NCBI GenBank assembly: GCA_014621425.1
Contig: JAANBB010000126.1
Location: forward strand, 29,337-93,336
Source of the DNA: Cylindrodendrum hubeiense
Taxonomy: Eukaryota; Ascomycota; Sordariomycetes; Hypocreales; Nectriaceae
Reading direction: 5' to 3'
DNA length: 64,000 nucleotides
Each line of letters starts with the position of its first letter. The stretch's first letter is position 1. Both the position numbers and the translations under genes were made by a program. The notes beneath the pieces were generated by a model. It worked only from the letters and a program-made list of their open reading frames with translations, did not search any database and was not told the origin of the DNA. Shown here in pieces: positions 9,948 to 21,567 of this stretch.

Positions 9948-11077
9948 CTACAGGGTAGGGTTGTTCATCCATTCGATAATGCCCGCTCCCGTAGAATTGG
10001 TTCCACCATCGCGGCCTCCAGTCGTGCGACCAATCCACCGTGTGTAGACCTGGTTCTGGGTCGAAGTCGTAACAGTATTTTCGACGGTGAATGCGAATTT
10101 TCCACGGAGAGGATCGTCAATCTTGATTGACCAACCCTCCACCTCTGTTCCTCTCTTCAAAGGCACCGATGTACCTGGTCCTAGAGGGGCGACTTCGACG
10201 ACTGAACAGCCAGATATAATGGGCTTTCCGTTTTCGGCAAGGTAGACGCTTGACGTGACTTTTAATGATAGGTCTAGATGGTAAAAGAACACGAGAGAGT
10301 AGTTGCCGACGTTGGAATGACCCCAGTACCACTGGGTTAGCGATCTGGCGAAATTGGCTGCGCCCCAGTTCTGGTTGTATCGTAAGTTGGCATATTATCC
10401 CCCAATTCCAGCTCATAATGAAAGACTTCACATACCTGATCATGATATCCAGAGCCTTCAAAGGAAAGACTAGTCCCATTGACGACCAGATCCACAGTAG
10501 CATGGGAGTCAGGGACCGAGTTACTCCAGGAAAGGAACGGAGCAAAGTCGAAGGAGGCGCCAGGAAGATTAAGACCACAGGCAACATGAGAAGGAGCACG
10601 AGAGCGCATTGTAATCTTGCCAGACACACCGACATCTGCAAGGTTCAAGCTCAAATGGTACACACTTAGATCCGAGGATCCGAACCAAGTCATGGCCCCA
10701 TCATCAACGTAACCTTGAGACCCATCGCCGACAGTAGTGAGTTGCAGGTTTCCGACGGGGATAGTGCTTTGGTATACCGTTCCATTCGGCCAGGCGATGT
10801 TCAACAGGACAGCGCTAGCTTCGGGGAACCAACCAGGGTAAAATTGTGCGACAACGGCGGCGTTAGACTCGTGCGAGACGGCATCAAAATACCACCACTG
10901 GTATGCAGAACCGTTGTTAACCTCGATATGAGGCCCATCGAAGGCGCTTGTTCCGACACGGCTATCTGCATCTGTCGTGCCGTTGATCTGACCAGTAGGG
11001 ATGACATATGTTTCTACTCCCCAGGAAGCAGACGCCAATCCGCCCAGGGCTGCAAGAACCGGAACTGTGGCTCGCAT
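9948..11077 (-). CDS. Secreted lipocalin-like protein related to fungal Diels-Alderases (CrtC/AttH type)
   Basis: Two exons, 11077-10436 and 10370-9948, with a 65-nt intron, encode 354 aa. The start at 11077 places a clean signal peptide (hydrophobic core VPVLAALGGLASA) at the very N-terminus; the in-frame ATG at 11104 would bury it. Conserved blocks are YQWWYFDAVS (about residue 60), GYHDQNWGAANF across the exon join, and WYWGHSNVGNYSLVFF. These are hallmarks of the double-lipocalin fold of hydroxyneurosporene-synthase-like proteins, including fungal decalin-forming and hetero-Diels-Alderases. A TATAAATA box lies at 11175-11182 (minus strand). No polyketide synthase or terpene gene is in the window, so it may be an orphan, or its cluster lies elsewhere. 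Fold confident, activity inferred. Confidence 0.78.
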
Positions 11078-11174
11078 GGTAAAAGAGATGAAAGCTGGAC
11101 TCAATGATGGTGTATTTTAGAAAGGGGGGAGACGTGCTGGTTCTGGGTCATTGGTAACAGGGCGGCCGAACCTG

Positions 11175-11182
11175 TATTTATA
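11175..11182 (-). promoter_or_regulatory. TATA box of the Diels-Alderase-like gene
   Basis: TATAAATA on the minus strand, about 98 bases before the ATG at 11077. Confidence 0.5.
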
Positions 11183-12555
11183 CATCCAAGTTTTAGTCGC
11201 GTGTTGATTTCAAGCTAATGTAGCCTTTGGTCATTTCTAGCAATCCCATATGTGCAGGGTTCTCCTCTGTCACCTCTATTGGGGGAACCAAGCGGGCATG
11301 TTCAGCCTGTGGGTTTTGCGCCTTAGTGATATTGCTGGTAGTTGTTGTTAGTCTGATAATAATCCTTGCCCGTGCATGCTAGCACTATTCTCAATAGTCT
11401 TCCCGCCTTCATACAACGCAGTGGATCATATTGGTTTGGCATAGGCTTGGGTGCTTCGGGGTCATTAAAAAAGGTAACCCGTGTGGCTGAGTGGCAGAAA
11501 GTGACACCTGCCTACTCGGATGGCCCGGATTGAGTGACCTCATGGGACCAGAAACGCTACAAGGACTATAATTTCCCAGCGTTGTCACTCCTGTTTCTTG
11601 AGATTCCCGCTTAGAAATCGGACATGGTAAAAGATCCGCATGGAAGCCGTCAGTAACGTCTCCACTACATCTACTGTCAATTTCACAGCTCCACTGTCCA
11701 GAATCATGTAACTTACCAGGTACCGAGGGCCCAAACTTTGGCCCTGGTAATTGATCGATGCCTGGTTAATACAATAGTATTGCTGCATTTTAGTTGACAT
11801 CATCAGTGATTACCACATTTGCGCTTTGTGATCGGCGTCGAAAATAGCTTCCCGTTTTACACCAAGCCTCGCCTTGCGGTTGAGTGTTTCTTGTCATGGC
11901 TTTCGCATCGATATGGACTTGGTTTGGAACATTGTTCGATAAGATATTAATTGTGAAGTCCAAGTCCACTTTATGAGTAATGCACCATCTTAGTTATTGA
12001 TTGATACGGACTTCACAAGCGTGGTTGTGTCTATCCGTTGTTTGTCGACAAATTGAACACGAGGGGTCCAGGCCAAAGGTTCATTCCACACATATCGACC
12101 AAAATAGTTTGCAAACTTTTGACGAAAATAAAATGAAATCCAACCCAGGTGAGTAGCAAAATTACATCTCCTTATTTGAACCAGTAAAGCAAAATTGGAG
12201 TCTCATTCCCGGTTAGGATATCAATGCAGCACTAGAAAACAAACAGAACAACAACAAAAGAACTCACTTCTAGTTTATGTGGATGGAACACATGATCTTC
12301 AGATCTTCAGTCTAACGCTGTGTATCAGTGAAGGTTAGTTATGATTCTCGAGTAGGGACTAGGGCAGCAACATAACCCAACGAAGCTAAACCCGGCGCTG
12401 TTAAAAGTTGTGGAGGCTTCATGTGGATTATTCCACGGCATTCCGATGGCCTCAACCACAATGAGTCTCTAATTAAAAGCCGTCTTAGAACTCACGTGCA
12501 ACAGCATGATCTAGAGCGCCGTGATCGAGAATCCGAGCACAGAATTCTTTCCTGA
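11183..12555. other. Gene-less region, left half of the divergent interval
   Basis: No gene supported. Short frames such as minus 11585-11803 have no recognisable content. The composition is moderately AT-rich. Confidence 0.45.
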
Positions 12556-12559
12556 AAAC

Positions 12560-12747
12560 CCGATTAGATAAGCGGGATTGACTGCTGAGAGCAAGAGTCC
12601 GAGAAGATGATGCCGAAAACTCCGATTATATAATCGGAGATGTGATAGGGGCAACGAAACCATGGGAGCAATAATCTAAAATCAAGGGCCCAAACATGCC
12701 GATTATATAAGCGGATTTGAATGCTGGGAATCAGCAGTCCGAAAGGT
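12560..12747. promoter_or_regulatory. Three CCG-N10-CGG everted repeats, one inside a 20-bp palindrome
   Basis: CCG-N10-CGG sites occur at 12560-12575, 12622-12637 and 12699-12714, with near-identical AT-rich spacers (ATTAGATAAG, ATTATATAAT, ATTATATAAG). The middle one lies in a perfect 20-bp palindrome at 12620-12639. The first and third are followed by a similar ~35-bp tail (TGCTG... AGTCCGA), so a ~50-bp unit at about 12559-12610 and 12698-12747 is imperfectly repeated. CCG/CGG triplets at fixed spacing are the form of Zn2Cys6 dimer sites, and the array is 630-780 bp upstream of such a regulator gene. Autoregulation is inferred. Confidence 0.5.
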
Positions 12748-13342
12748 TGAAGGGCGACGAGAGTTCTATTCCATTGCCACGTGTGGACCAGTCCTATAAC
12801 ACGGGTAATGCAGCTTATTGTGTCAGTGAGGAGGACAAGGATCTGACGTTTGAATTGAACCTAGTAAATGGGTACCGTGAGTGGCAACTACCACATGCTC
12901 AGCTCCGACCCCGGCTACTTGGCGGGCATCTTGGTCTTAGGTTTGTTTCATTTGTAGGATCGTCGGGCTGTACAAAGTGCACGACGATCTAATTTACCGT
13001 AGTCCACCAGGGTTGATAGGCTTCTCCCTCCGCGTGTTACGGAGCTTTACCAGACTCCGCTTTGTCAGCGGAGGCTGCTTTGGTCATGTTTCCTTGTCCA
13101 AACTACCCGGCCATATGATCTCATAATGCTTTGCCGCACCGCTTTCATCCCCTACTCGCCACTGGGCCGTATTTTTTTGAGACTATCCCTTGTCCATGAT
13201 CCCTCTCAATCTGGTTTCCAAACTGAAATGAGTTCGCATGCCACTCCTGCATCTCAGAATCTACCTACGGACCAACCCATCGACTTGACACTGCAATTGA
13301 GGATCTAGGCACTTCTGCCGAGTACACTCATCAATCCTTTCA

Positions 13343-15604
13343 ATGGCGAAAATAAAGGCTTGCGATGTATGCCATAAGAGAAAAGTATGTCTCCAGACCC
13401 ATGAAGCTGCATGCGGTGATACTCGGAGAATTTGCTCACTTTGTGTCAATAGATCCAATGTGACTCTTCCGACCCCAAGATACCCTGTAACTGGTGTGAC
13501 CACCAAGGACTTGTCTGCACCTTTACCAGGGTGACGAGATATAAAAAACGTTCAAAATCTCGGTACGCTATCACCTGTAAGATTAGCAGAACGAATTTGT
13601 TTTTAACAGGCTTATTTTCTAGACTTCGCTCTAGGTCAAGACCAAGTGCCGACCGGAGACTCTCTTGTCGACTTGAACGCGTCGAGTACGATTTGTCTCA
13701 ATCACTTGACCCAAGTATAAACATGGGTCCGCCTATGCACATAACTGGAACTTCGATACTACCTTCATCAACAGCTCATTGGCTATCGAATTCCAATGAA
13801 CTGCCCCAAAGTCCATTGAACCTCGCTGCTCAATATAGAGGCGATGAAAAGATGCTATCCCCGCTACTTTTACCTTCCAGTACTTGCTTTGCCACCAGCA
13901 TCTCAGCTGGCCATATCTACTACGACAGGTCTCATCTCGGGCAAATCAACTACAATAACGGCATGCCAGGTCTCTCCAAGGCTGGACGGGAATGGATTTC
14001 GACTAGAACTGGTGAGAATGTCTCGTTTGACAAGTTTAACAGTCAGAGTCCCCGACAATATGTCCCTACATACACACATTGGAGTTCCCTAGCAGAGCTC
14101 TTCAAGTTGCCCGAACGAAACATTGCTGAAGAGGCTGTTGATGTATTCTTTACCTTGGCATTCGGGCTGGCCTTCCCAGTGATTGACCGTGTTCTGTTTA
14201 AGGACACAATAGCAGTGGCTTATGGGCCCCTAGATTGGCCAATGCCCCCCGAGCGCATCAATGCCAGGGCTTGCGTCTTGGCATTCCTCTCCATTATGGC
14301 TAATTTCCTAGTCCCGCGAGATACCAGTCCTTCAGTGAATGGCAGCGAATGCGCCGCCAAGGCAGAAGGTCTATTATCAGATGTTTGTAAAGATGCTAGT
14401 ATTGTGAGCCTTCAGACCGTTCTTTTGGTGGTGAGCATTCGCACAACCCTCTTATCAGTTTGTCATTCACAAACATGAGACTAATAAACAGCCAGCATAT
14501 TCAGCAGTCTTTTGAAGGACGTCATCGAACTGCGAGCATGCTGCATGCAGTCGCTTGTCGTATGGTTTGTATACTTGGTGGGCACATTTATAAACCCGCA
14601 GCAATATTCAGTGACCCCACGAGCGCACATAAGGAGCGAGAGTACCGCCAACTGCGTCAACTGTTCTGGCTCTGTTATGTCTTTGATAAAGACATTGCGC
14701 TTCGTACAGGACAACCTCTGATATTGTCAGATGAATACTGTGATACTACTCTTCCTGATGATTACACGAGCTGCGACTCGGATCTGCTTGGTTTTGACAG
14801 GGGCGCGAATTCTTCGTCTCTAGTAAATGAAGACTTGGCTCCTCACCTTCCTGGAGATATTCGTCTAAGTTGCCTGAAAGACAAGACTTGTCGCCTACTC
14901 TACTCTACCCGATCTCTCAGAAAGTCAGAAGCTGAGTTACTGCGGGATATTCGAGAGCTGGATGACGAACTCGAAAATTGGCGATTATCGATACCACTTG
15001 ACTTTCGACCAACTCTCTCAATTTCTGAATCCAGCTGCTTACCAGATATGAAGCTCGTGCCAAGTATGCGACACATCATTCTACATTTAGAGTATCATCA
15101 CCTCATGGCTACTGTTCATCAAGCCAGCAACAGATGTCATTCGTTAGATTCCGACGACACTTCTGAGAGCGGCACTTTAAGTAGAGTTGTCCAATCAAGC
15201 GTCGCACTCTCTTTAGAAGCAAGTCGCTCCACTATCATTTATTTAAAAGCGGCTGTAAAGAAACTAGCAGGTGAAGCATACTGGTGAGCATCAAATCTAT
15301 CACCTCATGTTGAGATCGGCGTTGCTAATATGAACGATTTAGGTTTCTGGTGTTTTACCCGACAGCTGCTATTATGAATCTCTTTATCAATATTCTGGCA
15401 TACCCTCTACATCCGCTGGCACGAGGTGATCTCGCACTCCTCGGTTCAGCCTCTGATCTCATTAAAAACATGCCAGTACGGAGGTTGACGCAGCGGGAGG
15501 TACAACACATGAAATTTGTGAATGACTGGGTGGGAGAACTGGTACGGCTTGGAAATTGCGCTATCTCAAAGAAGATGCGGGAGATGGAGGGAAATACGGT
15601 CTAG
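13343..15604 (+). CDS. Zn2Cys6 transcription factor with fungal TF domain
   Basis: Proposed exons: 13343-13384, 13453-13562, 13623-14430, 14496-15283, 15343-15604, giving 669 aa. The first intron (13385-13452) splits the zinc cluster. After joining, cysteines fall at 7, 10, 17, 26, 29 and 36, a perfect Zn2Cys6 motif followed by TRYKKRSKSR. The intron at 13563-13622 is 60 nt, in frame and without a stop, so it may be retained (689 aa). The intron at 14431-14495 restores ...RHRTASMLHAVACRMVCILGGH, the conserved centre of the fungal-specific TF domain, and LRQLFWLCYVFDKDIALRTGQP follows. The last intron rebuilds a Trp codon. CCG-N10-CGG sites upstream may be its own targets. Regulated genes unknown. 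Confidence 0.88.
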
Positions 15605-15609
15605 ACCGA

Positions 15610-15715
15610 AGGTCTAATCTTATCAACGAGGTCAAAGAGTCTTGACGAGGTCAAAGACATTTGAAGAGGTCAAAGCAACAGAGGTCAGAGCAGCAGAGGT
15701 CAAAGCAATAGAGAT
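15610..15715. repeat. Degenerate tandem repeat of GAGGTCAAAG
   Basis: Six spaced copies of GAGGTCAAAG-like sequence (GAGGTCAGAG and GAGATCATAG at the end), with a period of about 17-21 bases, just after the regulator stop codon. It may form part of its 3' untranslated region. No function is evident. Confidence 0.6.
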
Positions 15716-16802
15716 CATAGCTGCGATAGCGATCAGAAATAATGATTATACGCAGTCCCCGATCTTCAACATACCTGGACCCTGTTAATTTCATCCGTGT
15801 CAGGCGACACAGCGGACAAAGGAAGATGTTTTTCAATCTCTAGAAATAGAATATTGCATGAGTCAGCTCACCAATTAACCTTGACGATCACTGAGCTGTG
15901 GCCATGCTGTCAGTAGCGGTGAGAACGGATCTCATGATCTCATTCGCCACAGCCAGCTACACCCCACCATTCTCATCGTAAGTCGGGGTGAAATCTTCCC
16001 GTCGTTACATCTGTGGCGCTTGAATCTCCAATCAACCTTTGCGTAAGACCTCTTTTCAAGGCTTTTTATCAGGCATTTGGCGCCACATTCGGGATTTCAG
16101 CTCAGGCTCTTTAGCACAACGTGATGAAGTGAGCATACCATTCTGCCATCAAGACCACCGTCCCAACGGTCAGCATTATTTATGATATCCACCTAATGCA
16201 GCCATCATTCAATGTTTTGTATCCTTGATTACTTGTGTGGATGGAAGTTCCAGGATCCGAATTGCTTCATGTTTGTGTCCAGAATAAAAGGGCGCGTAAA
16301 TGGGCTTGGGGTTTAATTACTTGCGGGGAGAGGTACAGGAAATAATTTTGCAGCTGACGAATGGTTTATTTATAAATAGGTCAATATAAGAAAAGCAACA
16401 CATAATACGAGGTGATCAGGTGCTCATTTGAAGCCTTGATTTCACTGCTACAGCCACTGAGAGCATCATTCCCGCACTAGATTAGCCCTTGGTCATATGC
16501 GTCGTTTGACACGCCACGTTATAAAGCAAAGCCAGCTACGGCAAGGTATTGGCGCGCCTATTTTTAGTATGGTCGCTCTTAATGCGTTTTACCCACCGTG
16601 ATTGGCAATGGCTGTCAATCTTATTCACCATGTGTCATTCCTCTAACTATCTAAACGACCCATAACGCATCACGGTTAGTTTGTCCTCAAAATCGTTTGT
16701 GTACAAAAGCATATAAACTATCGCAAAAGCCGTCACTGTCATGGTTTCCCAAGGACATTCCTACTACCTAACTACAACGATCAGTCTTTGACTTCATACA
16801 AC
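15716..16802. other. Gene-less region, promoter of the CBM96-like gene
   Basis: No gene supported. A likely TATA box (ATATAAA) lies at 16711-16717, about 90 bases before the ATG at 16803. Confidence 0.45.
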
Positions 16803-17384
16803 ATGCATCTCCTCCTTCCACTCAAAGTTTATGCTTCCGTTTGCATCGCCATCCTCACATGTGCCTCCCAAGCGGCACAGATCGACAGGCCTGCATTAAA
16901 AGACTCAACAATCCTGCGCTCCACTGTCAGCTGCCCGGAGTGTCCCGAAAGCAACTGCTATAAGTGCACTCTGGGTCATGACACCACTCTGCAGGCAAAC
17001 ACTGGAGGTCGGGCCTACATCCGGAGCCTCGTTGGGTTTAAGCTGCCAGTGTCACCCTCAACTGTCCGGAGCTGTACCGTGCAGTTCCCTGCCCTTACTC
17101 AACAGCTTCCGTACCCAGTCAATGTGACATTTTCCTTGGCCGCTTCGTCAAACTGGGATGAGCTCACGGTGAATGGTGAAAATGCACCAGGCTCTGGCGA
17201 GCCATTCATCACGGTGGCTGTTCCAGCATACAGCAACATGGGGGCCGTCGATATCACACCTGCCTGCAAGGCTGCCGGTCATAATCGCCAATTCTCTGTC
17301 TACTTCGGCACGCAGTCGGGTCGCATCGAAATTTGGTCCAAGGATTCTGGAAACCCGGCGATTTTACACACCTTTCAATCATAA
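16803..17384 (+). CDS. Small secreted protein with CBM96-like (DNRLRE-type) domain
   Basis: Single exon, 193 aa, probably secreted: the N-terminus MHLLLPLKVYASVCIAILTC is a signal peptide ending near residue 25. A Cys-rich patch (SCPECPESNCYKC) follows. Then comes a beta-sandwich-like domain with HDTTLQA, GRAYIRSLVGFKLP, NWDELTVN and a late VDITPAC segment, the layout of carbohydrate-binding modules of family 96 and DNRLRE domains that bind or coat polysaccharide. No catalytic domain is attached, so a wall or matrix protein or effector-like role is plausible. Family assignment is by pattern only and moderate. Confidence 0.68.
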   Translation: MHLLLPLKVYASVCIAILTCASQAAQIDRPALKDSTILRSTVSCPECPESNCYKCTLGHDTTLQANTGGRAYIRSLVGFKLPVSPSTVRSCTVQFPALTQQLPYPVNVTFSLAASSNWDELTVNGENAPGSGEPFITVAVPAYSNMGAVDITPACKAAGHNRQFSVYFGTQSGRIEIWSKDSGNPAILHTFQS

Positions 17385-17986
17385 TCGCGCATGATTTTGC
17401 CTGTGAAACACGCGCCGTTACCGACATCCCAACGCCTAGAAGTGCTCACTATTCAACATGGCACTGACCATGAGTCACCTCAGCCAGACACGACGTTGTG
17501 TTTAATTCAACTATCATTACGACTGTCACCATTCTTTTACCTAAACGGCAAACATACAACATTTGGAGTAACTGCACAAGCGATTCGGTGAATGAGGGCT
17601 AAGTGTGGGAACTGCCTCGAAACGTCCTACCATCACCTGGTCCGTTCTGGAAACTGCTGTCAGTCAGGGTTCGCCGAGTCCTCTAGACCACTTTAGTCAC
17701 GCTTAGCTAGTACTGGGAGTATTGTGAGAGGAGGGCAAGTGTCGCCAACAATTAGTCAAATTTCATGAACTTTCATACAAAGGATTTGACTAAAATAGAG
17801 ATCCAGCGATGTACCAGACACAACTCTTGGTAGTTTCCATACACGCTGGTGTGCTGGAGCTTCTTGTTCTCTGGGCAGTGGTATTTTCTTTGCTTGTAAG
17901 ATATCTTTACAGGGTAGAGGGATTTAACTCAAATTGAGAAGAATAGAAACATCTAAACTAAGCAAAAATCGTCGCCTATATGTAGC
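17385..17986. other. Convergent intergenic region
   Basis: Lies between two converging genes. No gene or structured element seen. Confidence 0.5.
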
Positions 17987-19003
17987 TTAAATCAAAATTG
18001 ACTCCGGCTCCATAAACACATGACTGCGACTGTGGTGCAGTAATTCTGGATCCCAGTCTGGAAGGCCTTTTCCATACAGACAGCTATACAGGAGATAACG
18101 AGTAATATCACTTAAGCCGAGATTCTGAACCCCGCCGGCTTCTTCGATAATATGAATAGCTCCTAACAGATGTTTCGAAGCCATCGACATGTCGCAACTC
18201 ATAATCTGGATTGGAATTGTAAGCTCATACTTCATTGCTGAGAAGCTACAAATTCGGGATTTGACTGACCTCATCAAACACCAAAACCAAAGCCTTTGTA
18301 ACTGCCGCGCGTCTTGATAATAGGTTTCCTGCCGAGATGTGTTTACGAAGACTTTGGACATGGCTCAGCTTGTATTGCATTGTAAACTCCTCGTATTCTT
18401 TTTCCGAGCCATTCATGCATAAATGACGACAAGCCGAAAGTAAACAGCCATGTAGAAGATCAATATTGGTAGTTGTGAAAAGCATCCAATTGTCGACGAT
18501 ATAGCTGTGGCGTTCTCCGAGGTACTTTATTAAAGGACAATTCGCCTGCATGTTTGGGCAAACGACTTGGACATCTGCATTATGTGTTAGCATCCAATAA
18601 CAGTGCACTGTTCATTCGAATTTGAGGATAAACCCCCGAGCAATGGAAACTCACAATGATTAAACATAAAGTGCTCTCTGGATGTAAGTGATCTAATGAA
18701 GCTTGCCAGGGGTTCGTGTTCAAACGCGCCAGACATATGGGTTGGAATTGACAATGTTATATTATATCGACTCGCCGAGAGATGGTTACTTTGTTGACGA
18801 CCAGTGACCATTTGGACAGGCTCCTCAGATGCTTTCCTGTCGAGCTTTTCGTTTTGGAGAATAATATCCTTGTTCTGCGTGTACTCGGCCATTCGCAGTC
18901 TTCTGACTCGGGCGTGGGCCACACGGGCAGCATGAGAATGAGCCTGTCGTTTCACCTTACTCGAGGGCTCTTGGCCTGGATGAACCACCGTGATGAACTC
19001 CAT
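17987..19003 (-). CDS. Fungal-specific TF-domain protein lacking a zinc cluster
   Basis: Three exons, 19003-18655, 18574-18270 and 18205-17987, encode 290 aa; both introns (80 and 64 nt) have good donors and the first a GCTAAC branch site. The N-terminus MEFITVVHPGQEP...RQAHSHAARVAHARVRR is the signature start of a large ascomycete family of Fungal_trans_2-like proteins with a basic segment but no Zn2Cys6 motif. The middle (YLGERHSYIVDNWMLF, LLHGCLLSACRHL) is helical, as in TF regulatory domains. It is shorter than most relatives (often over 400 aa) and may be C-terminally trimmed. Role unknown, possibly a transcription cofactor. Its neighbour is an aldo-keto reductase on the same strand. Confidence 0.72.
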
Positions 19004-19307
19004 CTCGGAGTGGGAAGATCTGGTCGTCTTGAGAAAAAGTACACGTATAAGGACTACTAACCGAGGCTTGGCGAGATGGTCACCTTATAACTCTGTTGCA
19101 ATGCCGATGATCCGTCTGTTAGAAGTACCTCTTGGAACAGTATCCATACTCTATCCCTGAATATGGAGCTGTCACAGAGCCAGGTCTCATGATTTGTAAT
19201 GAAATTCGACCTTCAAGTGTATTTGTCAGCAGGCTAGTGGCTCGATGCCAAGCCTTCCTCCTACCGCAAAGGGTATAGTCTAGACTAGCTGCTATGCTAA
19301 CCAAGAT

Positions 19308-20419
19308 CTACATATGATACGAAATCTCAGGGCCAATTTCCTCATACACCGCTTCAAGAGCAGACACGACCTCATCGGGTAGCGGACCCGCCTCGATCAT
19401 GTCTATGTTGGATTCCAGCTGCTCCGGACTGGAAGCACCGATGACAATGGAATCCCCGTGCGTCTTCTTGAGAATGCTATGATAGGCTGTCCATCGAAGC
19501 GCTGCCGCGTGACCGTTGATTCCATACTTAGATGCGATATCGATCGCTTTCTCGGTGGCCGCCGTGATAGACGGTGTCACATAGAATTCTGTGTACTTTT
19601 TTCCTCCAGCAAGCTTTGATAATGTTATCAGTCCAAATGCCAATGGTAATAGGAGAGGGATATACGCACAGACTGATCATAACGTCCACCGGCCTGAGCC
19701 TGCTTATAGTTGCCTGCAAAAAAGCCTCCTGCAGCGGGACTATAAGCATAAAAGGCCATTCCATGCTTGCGAAGAACAGGGAAGAGCTCATTTTCGCCCC
19801 CTCGCACGATGGCGTTGTAGTGGCCTTGGTAGACACTAGGCTTGACGAAACCATGTTCCTCGCAAATATCAATAAAGCTCTGAACTTCTTCAGCCGTATA
19901 ATTCGAGAGACCCCAAGACTTGATCTTGCCCTCCCGATGGACCTGATCCATGGCCTCACAGGCCTCCTTGAACGGAGTAGCCCGATCTGGGACATGCAGG
20001 TATTCAATGTTGATCTGCTTGATCCGCAATGCCTCCAATGAAACATCAATTTCTTTCAGAATATTTTCTTTAGTATGACATCCAGGCTCAAAGCTCCCAA
20101 CTTTGGTGTCGATGGTGAATACATCTCCTGCATCAACTGCTCCCATCCGGGGCTCAGAAGTGCCGGGCGCATGAGGCGAGTACAAGCGTGAGGTATCGAG
20201 CTGATAGTATCCACGCTTGGCGAATGCATTGAGGAACCCATTCACCTGGTCGGGAGTGTCAAATCGTGCCATGGAGTCAATCGACGAGTCTCCAATCTAA
20301 ATTATGGGCGTTAGATTGTTTTCAACGTCAAATTGCAGCATCTGATGCCATGCTGATGTCGGGAGACTTACGCTTGAGGCTCCTAGAACCAGGTTGACTG
20401 ATTTTCCGTTGGGCGCCAT
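19308..20419 (-). CDS. Aldo-keto reductase (aflatoxin aldehyde reductase/AKR7-like)
   Basis: Three exons, 20419-20372, 20296-19670 and 19613-19308, give 326 aa, standard for the family; introns are 75 and 56 nt. NADPH-dependent reduction of aldehydes or ketones in the cytosol is expected. The catalytic tetrad is visible: Asp50 and Tyr55 (LDTSRLYS), Lys81 (IDTKVG) and His117 (EYLHVPD). The C-terminal cofactor segment SIVIGASSPEQLESNI is also present. The length and the motif TKVGSFEPG resemble AKR7-type enzymes and fungal secondary-metabolism reductases. Together with the adjoining NAD(P)-binding protein it may serve detoxification, but that is guesswork from position. Confidence 0.9.
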
Positions 20420-21567
20420 TGTAGTTTGTGAGAGTTTTGTAGAATATGGCGTAAATAGTAGATCAAGTTGGTAGAAGATAAAGGGAGAAAAACAGTTTGG
20501 ATAGCTGTGTGCTTGCTCTGATCAAAACTTTCGCCGGCACAGGTGTTCCTTTTATCCCTTCACCGTGGGTACGTATTTACGGTTACTCGAATCCACAATC
20601 ATCATGCCAAGGCATCCTCCTACCTATTTCAGTAAGTATAGGTCTGTTTTCCTTATCATACTATTCCTACTTCAAATCGTTGATTCATCATGCATGTGGC
20701 AATTTCATAGTACTGTACGGACTATGTAAAACAAGGTACGGGTGGTTTTGCCAAGAAATGTTCCTTCCATTTCTGGTAAGTGCAAGCATGTTTTAGTTGA
20801 TATGATACTATTACTCTAGGGCCTTGATTTATCATCCAGAAGGCAATGTTTGCGCATTTGGGAAGCATGTAGAATAAAATCCAGATGCTCTCGCCAAGAA
20901 ATGGACCTACCATTTTAGGCAACTGCACGGTTCCACTAAACGGATCATCGGCACTTTGCCGATTATTTCAAGCGCCGAGCTAACTTACCCTGGAGGTTGA
21001 TCCCTGCACATCCGAATCCGAGTGCGACACGGGCATCGCATCACTCCGAGTTCGATGAATGTTCCTTCCCGGACTTGGTGTTGTCGAACAAGTAAGCTTG
21101 TCTCGTAGCCCTCCAATATTTCGCCGATGAGCACCGGGATGAGCACAACCCCCAGCAACATTTGAGGTGAAACAATGTAGGGAGTAAATTTGGGCACTCG
21201 AAATGACCGGAATCAGGCACTCGATGCAGCAAAACGTTGGTGCTGACATGCCCCTCAACTTGATCCATTTCAACCCGCTTTGTGACCTTATCCACCGGAA
21301 CTGATCCAATTTTGATACAAAACTCTCGGGCGCAGTAGCAATATTTAGTCAAATTCCTTTTCACAATCGAAATCCAGTTTAGTGTCAACTCAGATTGAGG
21401 AAGCCAAAGTTCATTCAAGGTAACCTAAGCTCACGTAGAAGTGCCTGCAGGCGGCATTTATTTATAATATAAATGGTTAAAAGCAGCTATCAATTCATAT
21501 TATGGACCATGAGGGTCAAAACAGACTGGAAACATACATAGTCTACATAGTTCACATACAGTACATC
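20420..21567. other. Gene-less region between reductases
   Basis: Promoter of the aldo-keto reductase and 3' flank of the next gene. A minus-strand frame at 20985-21197 has a hydrophobic stretch (MLLGVVLIPVLIGEIL), but the segments around it are broken by stops and I cannot assign a gene. Confidence 0.4.

Noticed and set aside
20985..21418. Overlapping minus-strand frames with a hydrophobic segment
   Set aside because: The segments lie in different frames without convincing splice sites, and no family is recognised.
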